The notes below the pieces were generated by a model. The model saw only the letters and a program-made list of their open reading frames with translations. It was not told the DNA's origin and ran no database searches. Made by a program: the position numbers and the translations under genes. A DNA stretch of 64,000 nucleotides from Cryptomeria japonica (lineage: Eukaryota > Streptophyta > Pinopsida > Cupressales > Cupressaceae): assembly GCF_030272615.1 (NCBI RefSeq), contig NC_081408.1, forward strand, positions 201,524,341 through 201,588,340, read 5' to 3'. Numbering within the stretch: the stretch's first letter is position 1; the number at the start of each line of letters is the position of its first letter. This document shows, piece after piece, positions 11,424 to 21,507 of the stretch.

Positions 11424-12249
11424 TGTAAAGCGGAAAATCTTCAATTTCAGCCGCGTACCTGCAACCTACACACAGAAAAGCGAAGACGATTGGGGGGTTA
11501 GGGATTAGGGGTTTGCCCTTAGGTCAAAGCCCGGTTTTGGAATTAACCAAGAAATGAGAAATGCTGTAAATGTAATGTAAAACAAGTACTAATACCTTGT
11601 TGTAAGGATGTTTGTATCCTTATATGCGAAGGTATGGATGTTGTTGTATGTTGTATGTTGTATGTTGTAATATGTGATCTCCTCTTCAATGGTTGAATCC
11701 TTGTCTTGAATGCAACACTTAGCCTTGAATGGAGACTTAGAATGATCAATTGCTTGAAGGAATGCTTGAATGCTTGAATGCTTGAATGCTTGAATATTGT
11801 TTTCGCGTCTTGTACACATATGTCCCTCCTCCTTCAAAATGGGAGAGGAAATGTAGTTTATATACTTGCCAATTAGGGTTAAAAGACTGATTTTCCCGAC
11901 CTTAGGCCGACCAGGAAATGTTATTTTCCAAATTGCAAACAAAAAGACCCGAAGTCCCATAGGAGACCGGGCCCAAAAATAGGGCCAGGGACCAGGGCGC
12001 TGGGCACCATGGTCCTGGGGGACCAGGGCGCTGGGCGCCCTGGTCCTGAAGGACTAGGGCGTTGGGCGCTCTGGTCCCACCTCCCGGGACAACAGGGTGC
12101 AAGGAGGGATCAAGCAGGGTGCTGGAAAAATGCAGTTTTTGGTGTCATAAACAGGTTTCGGGGTCTCCATTCAGGTTCCATGTTGCATCGCCATCGTGAA
12201 GACCCAAATGCAGTCTAAATTGCAAGTGTCACAATTTTAGGATGCTACA
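11424..12249 (-). mobile_element. 3' LTR of element G, shortened
   Basis: The 826-bp LTR has minus-strand start TGTAGCATCC at 12249 and end CTTTACA at 11424. Compared with the 5' LTR it lacks about 440 bp (matching about 17562-18002), with an ATC microhomology at the join. The lost block holds the GTGCAC motif and the U5-side sequence. It keeps the TATA box and about three minisatellite units. Confidence 0.88.
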
Positions 12250-12993
12250 TTTAGCCCCCACTTTAGCGGGAGTATAAGCGTACGCTCATACTTCCGGTAA
12301 AGTACAAGGAAACAATATTGAAAAACTTTCACCATGTCAAGGAGGCAAGATACACCAAGCCCCTAGTGGACTAAGGATCTTACGACTTCGATTGACAAAG
12401 TAAAAGGGAAGATCACAAGGGAGAACCATGACTGTCAGTAGTAAGGTTCCCTCACTATGAGTCATGCAAGAAAGATATCAAAAATTTTCAAGGCAAAGCT
12501 AAATTTGTCAAGAAATTTCCAAGTATCTTGAAAAGATATGAACGGGATGTATGCCCCCCTACGTTAAAGTGATCGCACACGCCTCACCGGGGGTGATTGC
12601 TTTAAGGTAGTGATACATATAAGAAATGAGAAAGGAGCACGTTATCACAAGGATTTAGCCCCCAAGTGTGAGATAAGCCCAAGGATAATAGACACAAAAC
12701 ACAAAGCACAAGGTGACTTTGCTTTCCTTGGGGTCAGTATGCTGTATGATAATTCATGTATATCATATGTATGTATGCATAATTTTTCTTCATTCCCCTA
12801 ATCAAGGAAGGTCACCGAGAAGAAGGGAACACATGTGTCTTTTGAGTCAACATGAGAGAGATCGAGAGATCTCAATGCTTTGCATCGTCCTCAAGTAGAC
12901 AACACTAAGGACAACAAATAGAAGAATGAGAATAACACATAGAAGAAGTAACAAAAGAAATAGAGGAGGAGAGAATCTGCTATGCTAATGAAA
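12250..12993 (-). other. 3' untranslated region and PPT of element G
   Basis: Minus-strand AGTGGGGGCTAAA lies directly before the LTR start and is the PPT (12250-12263). The remaining 730 bases after the gag stop hold no protein motif. Confidence 0.75.
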
Positions 12994-15516
12994 CTAGTCT
13001 AGCACGTCATCTACCCCCCGATCTTGCTGATCAATGTTTCGGGAAGGTAGGGAACACGCTAGAGGAGGAACATCCAACATAGCAGATGGAGCTATCACAA
13101 GATCCAAACAAGGGCTATGTTCATGTTCCAAGCCACGTTGTTCTTGTCTAGGAGCTAGGATAAGTGCTTTAGAAAATTCATTAGATAAATGGTTATCAAT
13201 ATCAACAAGTTCATATTCACTATCAGAATGAACAGGAGAAGTAGCATTTTCATCATGAATAACATTTTCATCTATATCATCATCAAGATTTATAAAAATA
13301 GGATCTTTAACTCGCACAGGATCAAGACCATCATGCATCTTATGTTTAGGAGATTTCGGCTCAATCGTCGGCTGAGGAGAAAATAGAATAATGCTTGTTG
13401 AAGGTATTTTTGGGTATTGCAAAGTTTGAGAAGCAGCTGCCTGAGCTCTAAGACGATGCTTTCGTCGGCGTTCACGTGCAGAACGATTTCGTCTAGTCTT
13501 AGTAGGAAGTTTAGGAGATTGAGGAGGAGGAATGTTCTCATCCTTATCACTTGGGTGTTTAGGTTGTGGTCTCTTAGGTTGAATAATAGGAGAAGAGGAA
13601 GGTCTCTTCTCTCCATAAGAGGAAGGAGGAGGAACTGCTCCATATAAGGGAGGAATATTCGGTTTAGGAAGGAGACCAAGTCCATCATGACGAGGAGGTA
13701 TAGGTCTACTCTTAGGAGGTTTATTAGACATAGACATAGTCACATCCATGGGGATGGGTTGGGAATCTTCTTGAGGAAAGACATTAGTTTTATCTTTCAA
13801 AGGAAGAACTTCCTTCTCAAGAACGATAAGAATATCAAGTTTGGGTGTTCTAGGTTCACTTAGAGATAGGATCATGTCTTTTTTCCACTTTTGATAAGAT
13901 TTGAAAAGATGATCACTCCGCGGAGGAAGAGATTGGAATTGTTTAGGCCAAAAGTAATCAATAGGAACGCTAGAAATTCTTCCAGCTGGTTTAAAGAGAC
14001 TATGATTGATAGTAACAACTTCACCATTATGGGGAAATTTCAAACACTTGTGAATAGGAGAAGCAATAGCTTTCATGGAAGATAGCCAAGGATAGCCTAG
14101 CTTCACACGAAATTGTTCGGAAGATGGAATAATAGCAAAGTCCACCTCAAGGGATTTGTTATGGACCTCGATAGGTAATGTAATAGAACCAATTGCAGGA
14201 GAAGAAAATGCATCAAATAGTTTCACAACCACATTTGTTTCGTCATAGATCACTTGATTCAATTGCAAAGTAAAAAGAAATTCTTCAGTAATAATATTAA
14301 CCATGCAAGAAGGATCAATAAGCACTCCACGGCAAGGTGTATTTTTGACTTTTGCAACTATATATAAAGGACCATCAGGTGCCCTGATAGTTTCACTGGA
14401 ATCAAATGTGATGGAAGGTTCTTTAGGGATTTTCTGCTGCTCCACAAAGTTAATCACATTCGGAGTCATAGACACAAGATCATCAGGTGAGACAGAGGAA
14501 TCAGTAGTATCAATCGCATTAGAGGTATGAGAAGGCAATGGATCAGTAAAAATCTGAAGATTTTGGTTAGGAGGAGCTACAGATGTATTGCCTTTATCAT
14601 TCACTCCAGAAACAGAAATAGTATTATTATCAATCAAATCTTGAATTTTACCCTTTAAAGCAAAACATTTTTCAGTATCATGCCCAAGTTGACGATGAAA
14701 TTGACAAAAAGATTTGTTATCAAAATAAGGTGAAGTAATCTTTGCAGGATCAATTTGCCTTATAAGAGGAAGAGTAAGCACATTTTGTTCCAATAACTTA
14801 TTCATAATACTATGCAATGATTCATTCAAAGGAGTAAACTTTCTTTCTTTCCTGAAAAACTTAGAAATAGGAGACACACCTGATGCTGCATTCACATTGT
14901 TGTTGATGATGTTTTCATTGAATTTAATGGACTCTCTGTTCGGTTTAAACTTCCCAAATGGTTGTTGACTACTATCACCCTTATCACTCGGAGCCATAGG
15001 ATGTGATTGTTCCATTTGACTCACAGTCAGTTGATAATTGTGAAGAGTTGCGCACAACTGTTGGAAAGAAGTAAACTCAGAAAACAGGAGTTTTTCTCTA
15101 ATGTCTTTTTGTAAATTAGAAATAAAGATTCTTTGAATATCATTGTTAGGCACTGGAAAAGAAATCTGAGCATACAAATGCTTATATCTACCAATGAAAT
15201 CAGTCACTTTTTTTTTAACACCTTGTTTACAATGCATTAAATCAATCAAAGTAACTTTAGGACTTATATTGTTTTGAAATTGTTGAATAAAAGCATTTGC
15301 AAGTTGTTCGAAAGAAGTAATAGAATAAGAAGGCAACGAGCAATACCATTGTAGGGCTTTATCTCTTAATGTTCTAGTAAACAGTTTTGCAAGCAACCTT
15401 TGGTCATAAGCAAAATCGGTACATATTGTTTGAAAGGTCTTAACATGTGTTAGAGGATCACCCTTACCATTATAAAGCTCCAAATGCGGAATTTCAACAT
15501 GTTTAGGGGGAATAGC
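12994..15516 (-). CDS. Element G: gag-protease polyprotein, main open part
   Basis: The uninterrupted frame of about 840 codons follows an in-frame TGA (15517-15519). It starts with a Retrotrans_gag domain (KGDPLTHVKTFQTIC through DKALQWYCSLPSYSITSFEQL, about the first 170 codons). A knuckle variant CQFHRQLGHDTEKC (pattern CX2HX4HX4C) lies near 14663-14708. A retropepsin-like domain near 14335-13990 has the active-site line GVLIDPSCMVNIITEEF, where the usual D-S/T-G is D-P-S, and ends with KLGYPWLSSMKAI. The C-terminal third is Pro-rich, then basic (RRNRSARERRRKHRLRAQ), then acidic. There is no RT after it; a stop leads to 3' UTR and LTR. Such a long open frame in decayed surroundings suggests recent activity. 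Protease activity is doubtful. Confidence 0.88.
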   Translation of the reverse strand, partial: AIPPKHVEIPHLELYNGKGDPLTHVKTFQTICTDFAYDQRLLAKLFTRTLRDKALQWYCSLPSYSITSFEQLANAFIQQFQNNISPKVTLIDLMHCKQGVKKKVTDFIGRYKHLYAQISFPVPNNDIQRIFISNLQKDIREKLLFSEFTSFQQLCATLHNYQLTVSQMEQSHPMAPSDKGDSSQQPFGKFKPNRESIKFNENIINNNVNAASGVSPISKFFRKERKFTPLNESLHSIMNKLLEQNVLTLPLIRQIDPAKITSPYFDNKSFCQFHRQLGHDTEKCFALKGKIQDLIDNNTISVSGVNDKGNTSVAPPNQNLQIFTDPLPSHTSNAIDTTDSSVSPDDLVSMTPNVINFVEQQKIPKEPSITFDSSETIRAPDGPLYIVAKVKNTPCRGVLIDPSCMVNIITEEFLFTLQLNQVIYDETNVVVKLFDAFSSPAIGSITLPIEVHNKSLEVDFAIIPSSEQFRVKLGYPWLSSMKAIASPIHKCLKFPHNGEVVTINHSLFKPAGRISSVPIDYFWPKQFQSLPPRSDHLFKSYQKWKKDMILSLSEPRTPKLDILIVLEKEVLPLKDKTNVFPQEDSQPIPMDVTMSMSNKPPKSRPIPPRHDGLGLLPKPNIPPLYGAVPPPSSYGEKRPSSSPIIQPKRPQPKHPSDKDENIPPPQSPKLPTKTRRNRSARERRRKHRLRAQAAASQTLQYPKIPSTSIILFSPQPTIEPKSPKHKMHDGLDPVRVKDPIFINLDDDIDENVIHDENATSPVHSDSEYELVDIDNHLSNEFSKALILAPRQEQRGLEHEHSPCLDLVIAPSAMLDVPPLACSLPSRNIDQQDRGVDDVLD

Positions 15517-16365
15517 TCAGACAATGTCAAGAGAAAGTGGGCTCGCAACATCAAATGTGGGCACACTAAACTTAGATTGATTCATAGAGGCAATTTGTTG
15601 CTGTAAAGAAGAAACAGTTTGTGCAAGATTGTTAATGGTCGCTTCAGTCGAAGAATTCATATTAGACGTGTTAGATTGTGATGGAGGTGTTATGTTATTG
15701 AAAGAAAGTAAAGAGTAAGGTGGTGGGACACTATGATAGTTAGTCATAGGAGATGATTGGACAGGAGGAACACTCATTGAAGGAATGAATGAAGAAGTTG
15801 GATTGAATGAAGGAAGAGGGTTGATTGAAGAAGAAGGATTGCCCCCATGATTAGTAATCATAGGAGGAATGTCTTGTATTGAAGTAGTCATTATGTTTGG
15901 TGTAAAAGTAGGTATACTAGCAATAGGAGTCGTCAAAGGAATAGAATGATTGTCTTGAGTAGGAGGTTGTGTATAACCTAAGGTTTCGGCACAACTTTTC
16001 ATAGGCATCACATTTGAATCCACAATGTGTGCAATACCACGCAAAATATCAATTCCATTCTTATCACTTTGAAGCATACGTTTTAGACCCTCAATTAAAG
16101 GAAGAGCTTGACTATCAGGGTATTCTTGAGACATCCACTATTGAAAATCGTCAAATTGGTTATCCAATTTTGAAAGTTGTTCTACAGAAACCTCATGGAG
16201 AGCTTCTTCAACATTAAGAGGATTAGAGGAATTACCCATGTCCTCGTTAAAAAGGCCATTCAAATTAGGTTCCATCTCCTCAGTAATTAAACCTTGGAAA
16301 GACTTAATTCTAAGGCTTCGTCTAACGGGAATAGTGTAAGTAGGGCTTATTGTTGTAAAATTCAT
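15517..16365 (-). pseudogene. Element G: gag N-terminal segment with two stops
   Basis: In the same frame as the main ORF, ATG 16365 opens 75 codons (start MNFTTISPTYTIPVRRSLRI). A single TAG follows (16138-16140), then 205 Pro/Ser/Thr/Asn-rich codons to TGA 15517-15519. Both stops fit one C-to-T change (CAG or CGA). Without them the polyprotein is about 1120 codons. No start other than 16365 is needed. The segment is low-complexity and probably disordered. Confidence 0.75.
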
Positions 16366-16471
16366 GCACTAAAGAGAGAGAGAAGATTTTGAATTTTAGA
16401 GGTAGCAAATTTCAGTAAAATCAGCCAATCTCCTAGATTTAAGCTGTTAAATACAATCAGGACAATCTCCC

Positions 16472-16545
16472 GAAATTTCGGAAAAAATGTCCGGGACCAT
16501 GGCGAACGGAGTGCACACGGTCCTCGCAACTTTTTTCGAAATTTT
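16472..16545 (-). other. Leader hairpin 1 with GTGCAC loop
   Basis: The arms AAATTTCGGAAAAAATG.. and ..TTTTTTCGAAATTT pair at about 20 of 26 positions, closed by GGACC/GGTCC. The 20-base loop contains the palindrome GTGCAC (16511-16516). A stem-loop with a six-base self-complementary loop is the form of retroviral dimer-initiation sites; the role here is inference. Confidence 0.65.
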
Positions 16546-17093
16546 TAGGGATGAAAGTTATGATGATTTTAAAGATAATCTGAAAAAATTGAGTGATTTT
16601 ACGATCTATAGATAGGCCAAATTAAAGTTACAATCTCAAAATTGAACCCTACCAAGATTGTTAAAAAATGTAAAATTTGAATTTTGAAAAAGAGAGGGAA
16701 ACTGAAATTTTGAATTTTATGATTTTAGAGAGAATGCCAAAAGCAATGCAGGTTTTGAAATTTAAAAGTTGACTCGATTTCATGCAAAATTCGAATTTGA
16801 AAGTGGAAATCAAAGTTGTTGCAATTAAACACTTAATTTCAAAAGTCACAAATTGCAAAAATTTGAATAAATCACTGAAATTTCGAATGAATGATAACAC
16901 ACTTTTCAGATTTAGGACTGTAAGAAACACAATTTTGACACAAATTTCAATTTCAACAATTTTTGAATGATTAGAAGCCTCAATCCAAGCAATCACTAGA
17001 CCAACTTTGACTGTAATTTTGAAGGTTTTAAAATTGATAAAATCAGCCAAAATTCTGGATTTTAGCAGAAAAATACAGTAAGATCTAGCTCCT

Positions 17094-17168
17094 GAAATTT
17101 CGAAAAAAATGTCGGGGACAATGGTGCTCGGGGTGCACACGGTCCTCGCAACTTTTTTCCAAATTTTC
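17094..17168 (-). other. Leader hairpin 2 with GTGCAC loop
   Basis: This is a diverged copy of hairpin 1. Its arms again pair at about 20 of 26 positions although several bases differ, and the loop keeps GTGCAC (17133-17138) next to ACGGTCC. A third copy of the core, with a shorter stem, lies in the LTR at 17911-17950 (GTGCAC 17934-17939). Confidence 0.65.
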
Positions 17169-17528
17169 AGGGATGAAAGATATTGTGATTTTATTGCGAA
17201 ATCCAAAGTTACAGTTGATTTGGAGATGTTTTGATTAGTGAAATTGTCGGACAAAGGTTGAATCAAGAGGGTCTTAAAAATTAGGGTTTTGACATTTAAC
17301 CACTTAATTTTCAGAATTAAAGCACAAATATGAATTGACAATTTGCAATAGAAGGGTAGATCTGAAACAAGCATTAACAATTAAACATTCCACAAGTTTA
17401 ATTACTAAAAAGAAAATTTTAGGGTTTTTATGTAATTAGCCTCTAAAATTTGCAAAAGATCAAACATGGAAATGTAATTAAGGAAGCAAATTTTCAGATC
17501 TAACCATGAATAATCAGAATGAGGATGT

Positions 17529-17548
17529 TCACGTCGGGTTCACCAAAA
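17529..17548 (-). other. Primer-binding site of element G
   Basis: Minus-strand TTTTGGTGAACCCGACGTGA directly follows the LTR end (TTTACA). TGG plus 15-18 bases at this place is the gypsy PBS layout. I cannot name the tRNA from memory. Confidence 0.7.
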
Positions 17549-18768
17549 TGTAAAGCGGAAAAAATCGAACCCTGGTCGTTCTCCCCTCCCCAACTCCAAG
17601 GAGAGAGAAGGGAGAGTCACTAGGGTTGATGGTTTTCACTTAGGAGAGACTTTACATTCAAAAGAGGGGTTGAAACCCACAAGATCCAATCCCACGCAAT
17701 GCAAGATTGGATTCTATATGAGTTTCAAGGGTTGTGATAGCAAGAATACCCCCTTTTGTAAAGAATGTAGATAGAAAGATTGAACTAGGAATGTATGTAA
17801 AGTAGGAAATATTCGCCTATAAATAGAGATAGGAATATGATATGAAGCTGCGGACCTGGAATTAGTAGTAAAATGTCGAGACGGCACTGTCCTACAAATT
17901 TGAGCAAAAGTTGACAGGACAATGGCGCCCGGCGTGCACACGGTCCTCCGAAAAATCCGCGAAACGAAGGGGGATCTGTTTGTCTCTGCACAAGGATTCC
18001 AGATCTTCAATTTCAGCCGCGTACCTGCAACCTACACACAGAAAAGCGAAGACGATTGGGGGGTTAGGGATTAGGGGTTTGCCCTTAGGTCAAACCCCAG
18101 TTTTGGAATTAACCAAGAAATGAGAAATGCTGTAAATGTAATGTAAAACAAGTACTAATACCTTGTTGTAAGGATGTTTGTATCCTTATATGCGAAGGTA
18201 TAGATGTTGTTGTATGTTGTATGTTGTATGTTGTAATATGTGATCTCCTCTTCAATGGTTGAATCCTTGTCTTGAATGCAACACTTAGCCTTGAATGGAG
18301 ACTTAGAATGATCAATTGCTTGAAGGAATGCTTGAATGCTTGAATATTGTTTTCGTGTCTTGTACACATATGTCCCTCCTCCTTCAAAATGGGAGAGGAA
18401 ATGTAGTTTATATACTTGCCAATTAGGGTTAAAAGACTGATTTTCTCGACCTTAGGCTGACCAGGAAATGTTATTTTCCAAATTGCAAACAAAAAGACCC
18501 GAAGTCCCATAGGAGACCGGGCCCAAAAATAGGGCCAGGGACCAGGGCACTGGGTACCCTGGTCCTGAAGGACCAGGGCGTTGGGCGCTCTGGTCCCACC
18601 TCTCGGGACAGCAGGGTGCAAGGAGGGATCAAGCACGGTGCTGGAAAAATGCAGTTTTTGGTGTCATAAACAGGTTTCAGGGTCTCCATTCAGGTTCCGT
18701 GTTGCATCGCCATCGTGAAGACCCAAATGCAGTCGAAATTGCAAGTGTCGCAATTTTAGGATGCTACA
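17549..18768 (-). mobile_element. 5' LTR of element G
   Basis: The 1220-bp LTR starts TGTAGCATCC at 18768 and ends CCGCTTTACA at 17549 on the minus strand. TATA box at 18407-18414 (minus), about two minisatellite units at 18539-18598 and a GTGCAC motif at 17934-17939. Confidence 0.9.
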
Positions 18769-19004
18769 CCAATGAACATATCTCCAAGACAAAGTGTCTA
18801 AATGATGTCTTCGACATAACCAGATATTTTCCATGTTATTCCAAGTGCTGGTGAACAATATATCTTGTCTGTGTACAAGATACCGATGACTGTGCATAAA
18901 GTCACTTGCTTGCCAGTGAACCTAACCATTTCTCCAAAGTGCCAAAGTTGATAAGTGTTGATAGGTGTTGATATCAATGAAAAAAACATACCAAAATAAC
19001 AACA
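18769..19004 (-). mobile_element. LTR shared by copia U and S (part 2, LTR start)
   Basis: This is the minus-strand start of the LTR (TGTTGTTATTTTGG at 19004), cut from the rest by element G. It is followed on the plus side by the S polypurine tract (19007-19018, reverse of CAAAGGGGGAGA). Confidence 0.75.
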
Positions 19005-19318
19005 ATCTCCCCCTTTGGCATTGATGGCAACACAAAATGGAAAAACCATCAAAGTGCCAAAACAGAAATGCTAAAAACCAATAAACCAATAATCTCCCAA
19101 AAGAGATTATAACAAGAATCAAAATTTAGGTACAAAGAGTAATCAGTCTCTCCCAAAGTAACAGTCTCTCCCCCTGAGAATAACATGTGTTCTCCTTGTA
19201 TTTTTCCATATCAATCTCTCCCCCTTTGACATCAAATGCCAAAGCCAATACAAAAGCCAAGTTCAAATACAAAATACCAACCAATTCAGTATGCCAACTA
19301 CTCCCTCTGAGAAGTAGT
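19005..19318 (-). mobile_element. Copia S: 3' untranslated tail and PPT
   Basis: The minus strand holds three GGGGGAGA runs (near 19007, 19167 and 19219), the last next to the LTR, as in the tails of P and RQ. It continues at 38513 after the RQ insertion; joining the two sides at GTAGT/GTAGC gives continuous S sequence. Confidence 0.75.
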
Positions 19319-20553
19319 TATTGGCATATGTGCAAAGCATGATGACATGATCATTTTGTATGTTTTCATTGATGTTAATATGCTGAAGTATGAACTGGTA
19401 TGTTGTAGTAAGCAAGCTAGCAAGAGAACTGGTATGATGATGTAAACCGGTATTTGTGAAAAAGTGAAGTGGTATGTTTGTTCAAGGTGAACCAGCGAAT
19501 GATGAGTTATCAGCTTCCTAAAGCAGCAAAGAATGAATTTCGGAGAACGTCTTGAGATCTGTTCAAGACTGTTATATTCGATGCAGTGTGATTAATAGTC
19601 AGGATTGAACCAACTAGATTGTAAAACCTAAATGTTTAGGGTTTAGGGTTTATGCTACTGACCTATCTGTTTCCTATAAGGTCGATGATGTTTTTCATTT
19701 TTTTGTTCTTGGCAAATGTTATGTGTGTATCCAAGTGAAGAGATACTTGATTCTTGCAAGACCGGAGAAGTGTTTTGATACCTGCAGAGTGTGATTGCAG
19801 AAGAGGAGGAGCTAAAGTGGATCTGCCTTGGCATTAAGTGTTGTTATTAGATTAGTGTACTACCTCTTGACTTCTAACCATTTCAATAGTTGGAAAATCC
19901 CTTAATCGGGTAGCTTTAATAGGCTTTTGTATAAATCCTTTAATAGAGTAACTCAACTCAATGAGTTCTTCAAATCCTCTTGCGAGGTAACCTTTAATAG
20001 GGTTCTAACCTTTAACTAGGTATTTAGCCATCCCTTAACTGGGTGATCCCTAGGAGGATCGGTTTCTAGCAGAACCTATTGTAAAAGTCTCTAACCGGAC
20101 TAGGCTCCTAACAGAGTAGACTTCAAAAGAGTTCAAGAACAACTTGTGGGTATTCATCCCCATCGTGGTTTTTCCTAGTTGGGTTTCCATGTAAAGAATT
20201 AGTGTGTCATGTGTGATGTCTTTCATGTGATGGTTTAGTGTTTTATGTCAAAGTGGTAAAACATGTTCAACTAGCAGTCATTATATTTTTGATGATAGAT
20301 TACTTGTTTTTGCATAAGGGTGAAGTGGAAATGAGGTATTTGATTGCATGGAAAGCTAAGGGTTACCAGTTTATGTCTTTCACATTCTCACTGTGTTTTA
20401 TTGGTAGTAATCTGATTTAGACTTGTGTTATTGCTTGCCAGTCAAGTATTATGTTTACAGTCAAACTGATTCAGGGAAAGTGTTTTTGTCTGTACTGATT
20501 CACCCCCCCTCTCAGTACTAGTTTGGTACTAATTGTTCATCATTAACTCATCA
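19319..20553 (+). mobile_element. 5' LTR of RQ, with internal deletion
   Basis: It starts TATTGGCATATG (TG changed to TA) and ends AACTCATCA; 1235 bp. It lacks about 280 bp present in the 3' LTR (about 37174-37455). It carries the double telomere-like motif at 19635-19652 and the TTTTTCC..TTGGGTTTCC motif at 20167-20187. Confidence 0.85.
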
Positions 20554-20555
20554 AT

Positions 20556-20567
20556 TAGTATCAGAGC
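20556..20567 (+). other. Primer-binding site of RQ, one mismatch
   Basis: TAGTATCAGAGC lies two bases after the LTR; initiator tRNA-Met type with TGG changed to TAG, probably non-functional. Confidence 0.75.
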
Positions 20568-20621
20568 ATCTTCTAGGTCCTCTGTGTTTTAAGCTTAATC
20601 GCTTGCAGAAAAGATCCTATT

Positions 20622-21507
20622 CTAATGATGAAGAGGGAAGGTCCAAAGTTCAACAGAGACAACTTTAAAATATGGAAGGACAAAATGAAGATATTAATCA
20701 GAAGCATGGGTGCTCAACAGTGGAGATATGTTGAGAATTCTTATGTTAGCCCTACTGGTACTCTCACTGATGATCAAAAGAGAGAGATTCAGGAGAATGG
20801 GCAAGTCATGGAAGCCCTAATCAACAGTTTATCTGACATTGAGTTTATTGATGTTTAGGATAAAGAGAATCCCACAGAAGTATGGGATTCTCTTGAGAAT
20901 ATCTATGGTGGTGATGAGCATGTGAAAGAAGCTAAGGAAGAGATCCTTAGGGAAAAGTTTGAAGACATGCAGATGGTTGAAGGAGAGACCATTCAACAAT
21001 ATGGAATAAGAATAAAAACTATTGTTGGAGACATCAAGAGTGTAGGTGATAAAATAGAAGATTCCACTGTTGTTAGCAAAGTTTTGAGATCCTTATTACC
21101 GGTCTATGGAATAAGGGTTGCTACTATTTAAGAGTTGAGGTCTATAGACAAGACAAAGGTATCCCTAGACTCCATCATTGCAAAGTTGACCACATATGAG
21201 CTAAATAATTATAATGGCAATATTCAGAAGACTGAATCAACCTTTAGAGCATCTGCTGCACCATCTAGAAAGGGCAAAGAAGCTAGTACCAGTGGTGAAC
21301 CAAGACAAAGCAGAGAAATGGATGATGAGGAGATCCTGATGGAATTTGAAGCTCTTCTTGCTAAGAGACTTCCTTAGGGAACTAGTAAATACAAAGGTAA
21401 GCTCCCTTTGAAATGCTTTTCTTGCAATAGGATAGGACACATTGCAGTAAACTGTCCTAATGGTGATAATAAGGACAAACTGGAGAAGTTCAAGAAGTTC
21501 AAAGGAG
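20622..21507 (+). pseudogene. Copia RQ: gag remnant
   Basis: The frame opens with MMKREGPKFNRDNFKIW near 20622, 55 bases after the PBS, and contains the gag fold (MKILIRSMGAQQWRYVE; MQMVEGETIQQYGIRIK). The zinc knuckle CFSCNRIGHIAVNC near 21414-21455 is intact. Stops occur at about 20857 (TAG where P has CAG), 21130 (TAA where P has CAA) and 21377. Gag would package element RNA. Confidence 0.85.

Larger units (their letters stand above)
16366..17530 (-). other. Leader of element G with two copies of a ~170-bp repeat
   Basis: The 1.1-kb AT-rich untranslated leader lies between PBS and gag. Blocks about 16417-16590 and 17043-17205 are imperfect direct repeats, and each carries a long hairpin (listed separately). 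Leaders of LTR elements normally hold packaging and dimerisation signals. A 239-codon minus-strand frame (17380-16661) crosses it but looks like AT-rich chance sequence. Confidence 0.7.
11424..18768 (-). mobile_element. Gypsy-type element G without pol
   Basis: Both LTRs (5' at 17549-18768, 3' at 11424-12249), PBS, PPT and one long gag-protease frame are present, but there is no RT, RNase H or integrase sequence anywhere between them. This is the layout of a non-autonomous, gag-bearing LTR element mobilised by another element's pol. Likely TSD: TTAAT (11419-11423) and CCAAT (18769-18773), differing by two C-to-T changes. It sits in the LTR shared by S and U. Confidence 0.85.

Noticed and set aside
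13290-13688. 132-codon ORF in another minus-strand frame
   Set aside because: It overlaps the Pro-rich part of the G gag polyprotein, whose own frame has clear domains.
16661-17380. 239-codon minus-strand ORF upstream of the G gag
   Set aside because: It lies in the AT-rich leader, crosses the second hairpin, has only Ile/Phe/Lys-rich low-complexity sequence and no domain.
19635-19652. Interstitial telomere remnant
   Set aside because: Only about two and a half TTTAGGG units, at the same position in four LTRs, so it is an LTR motif rather than telomeric DNA.
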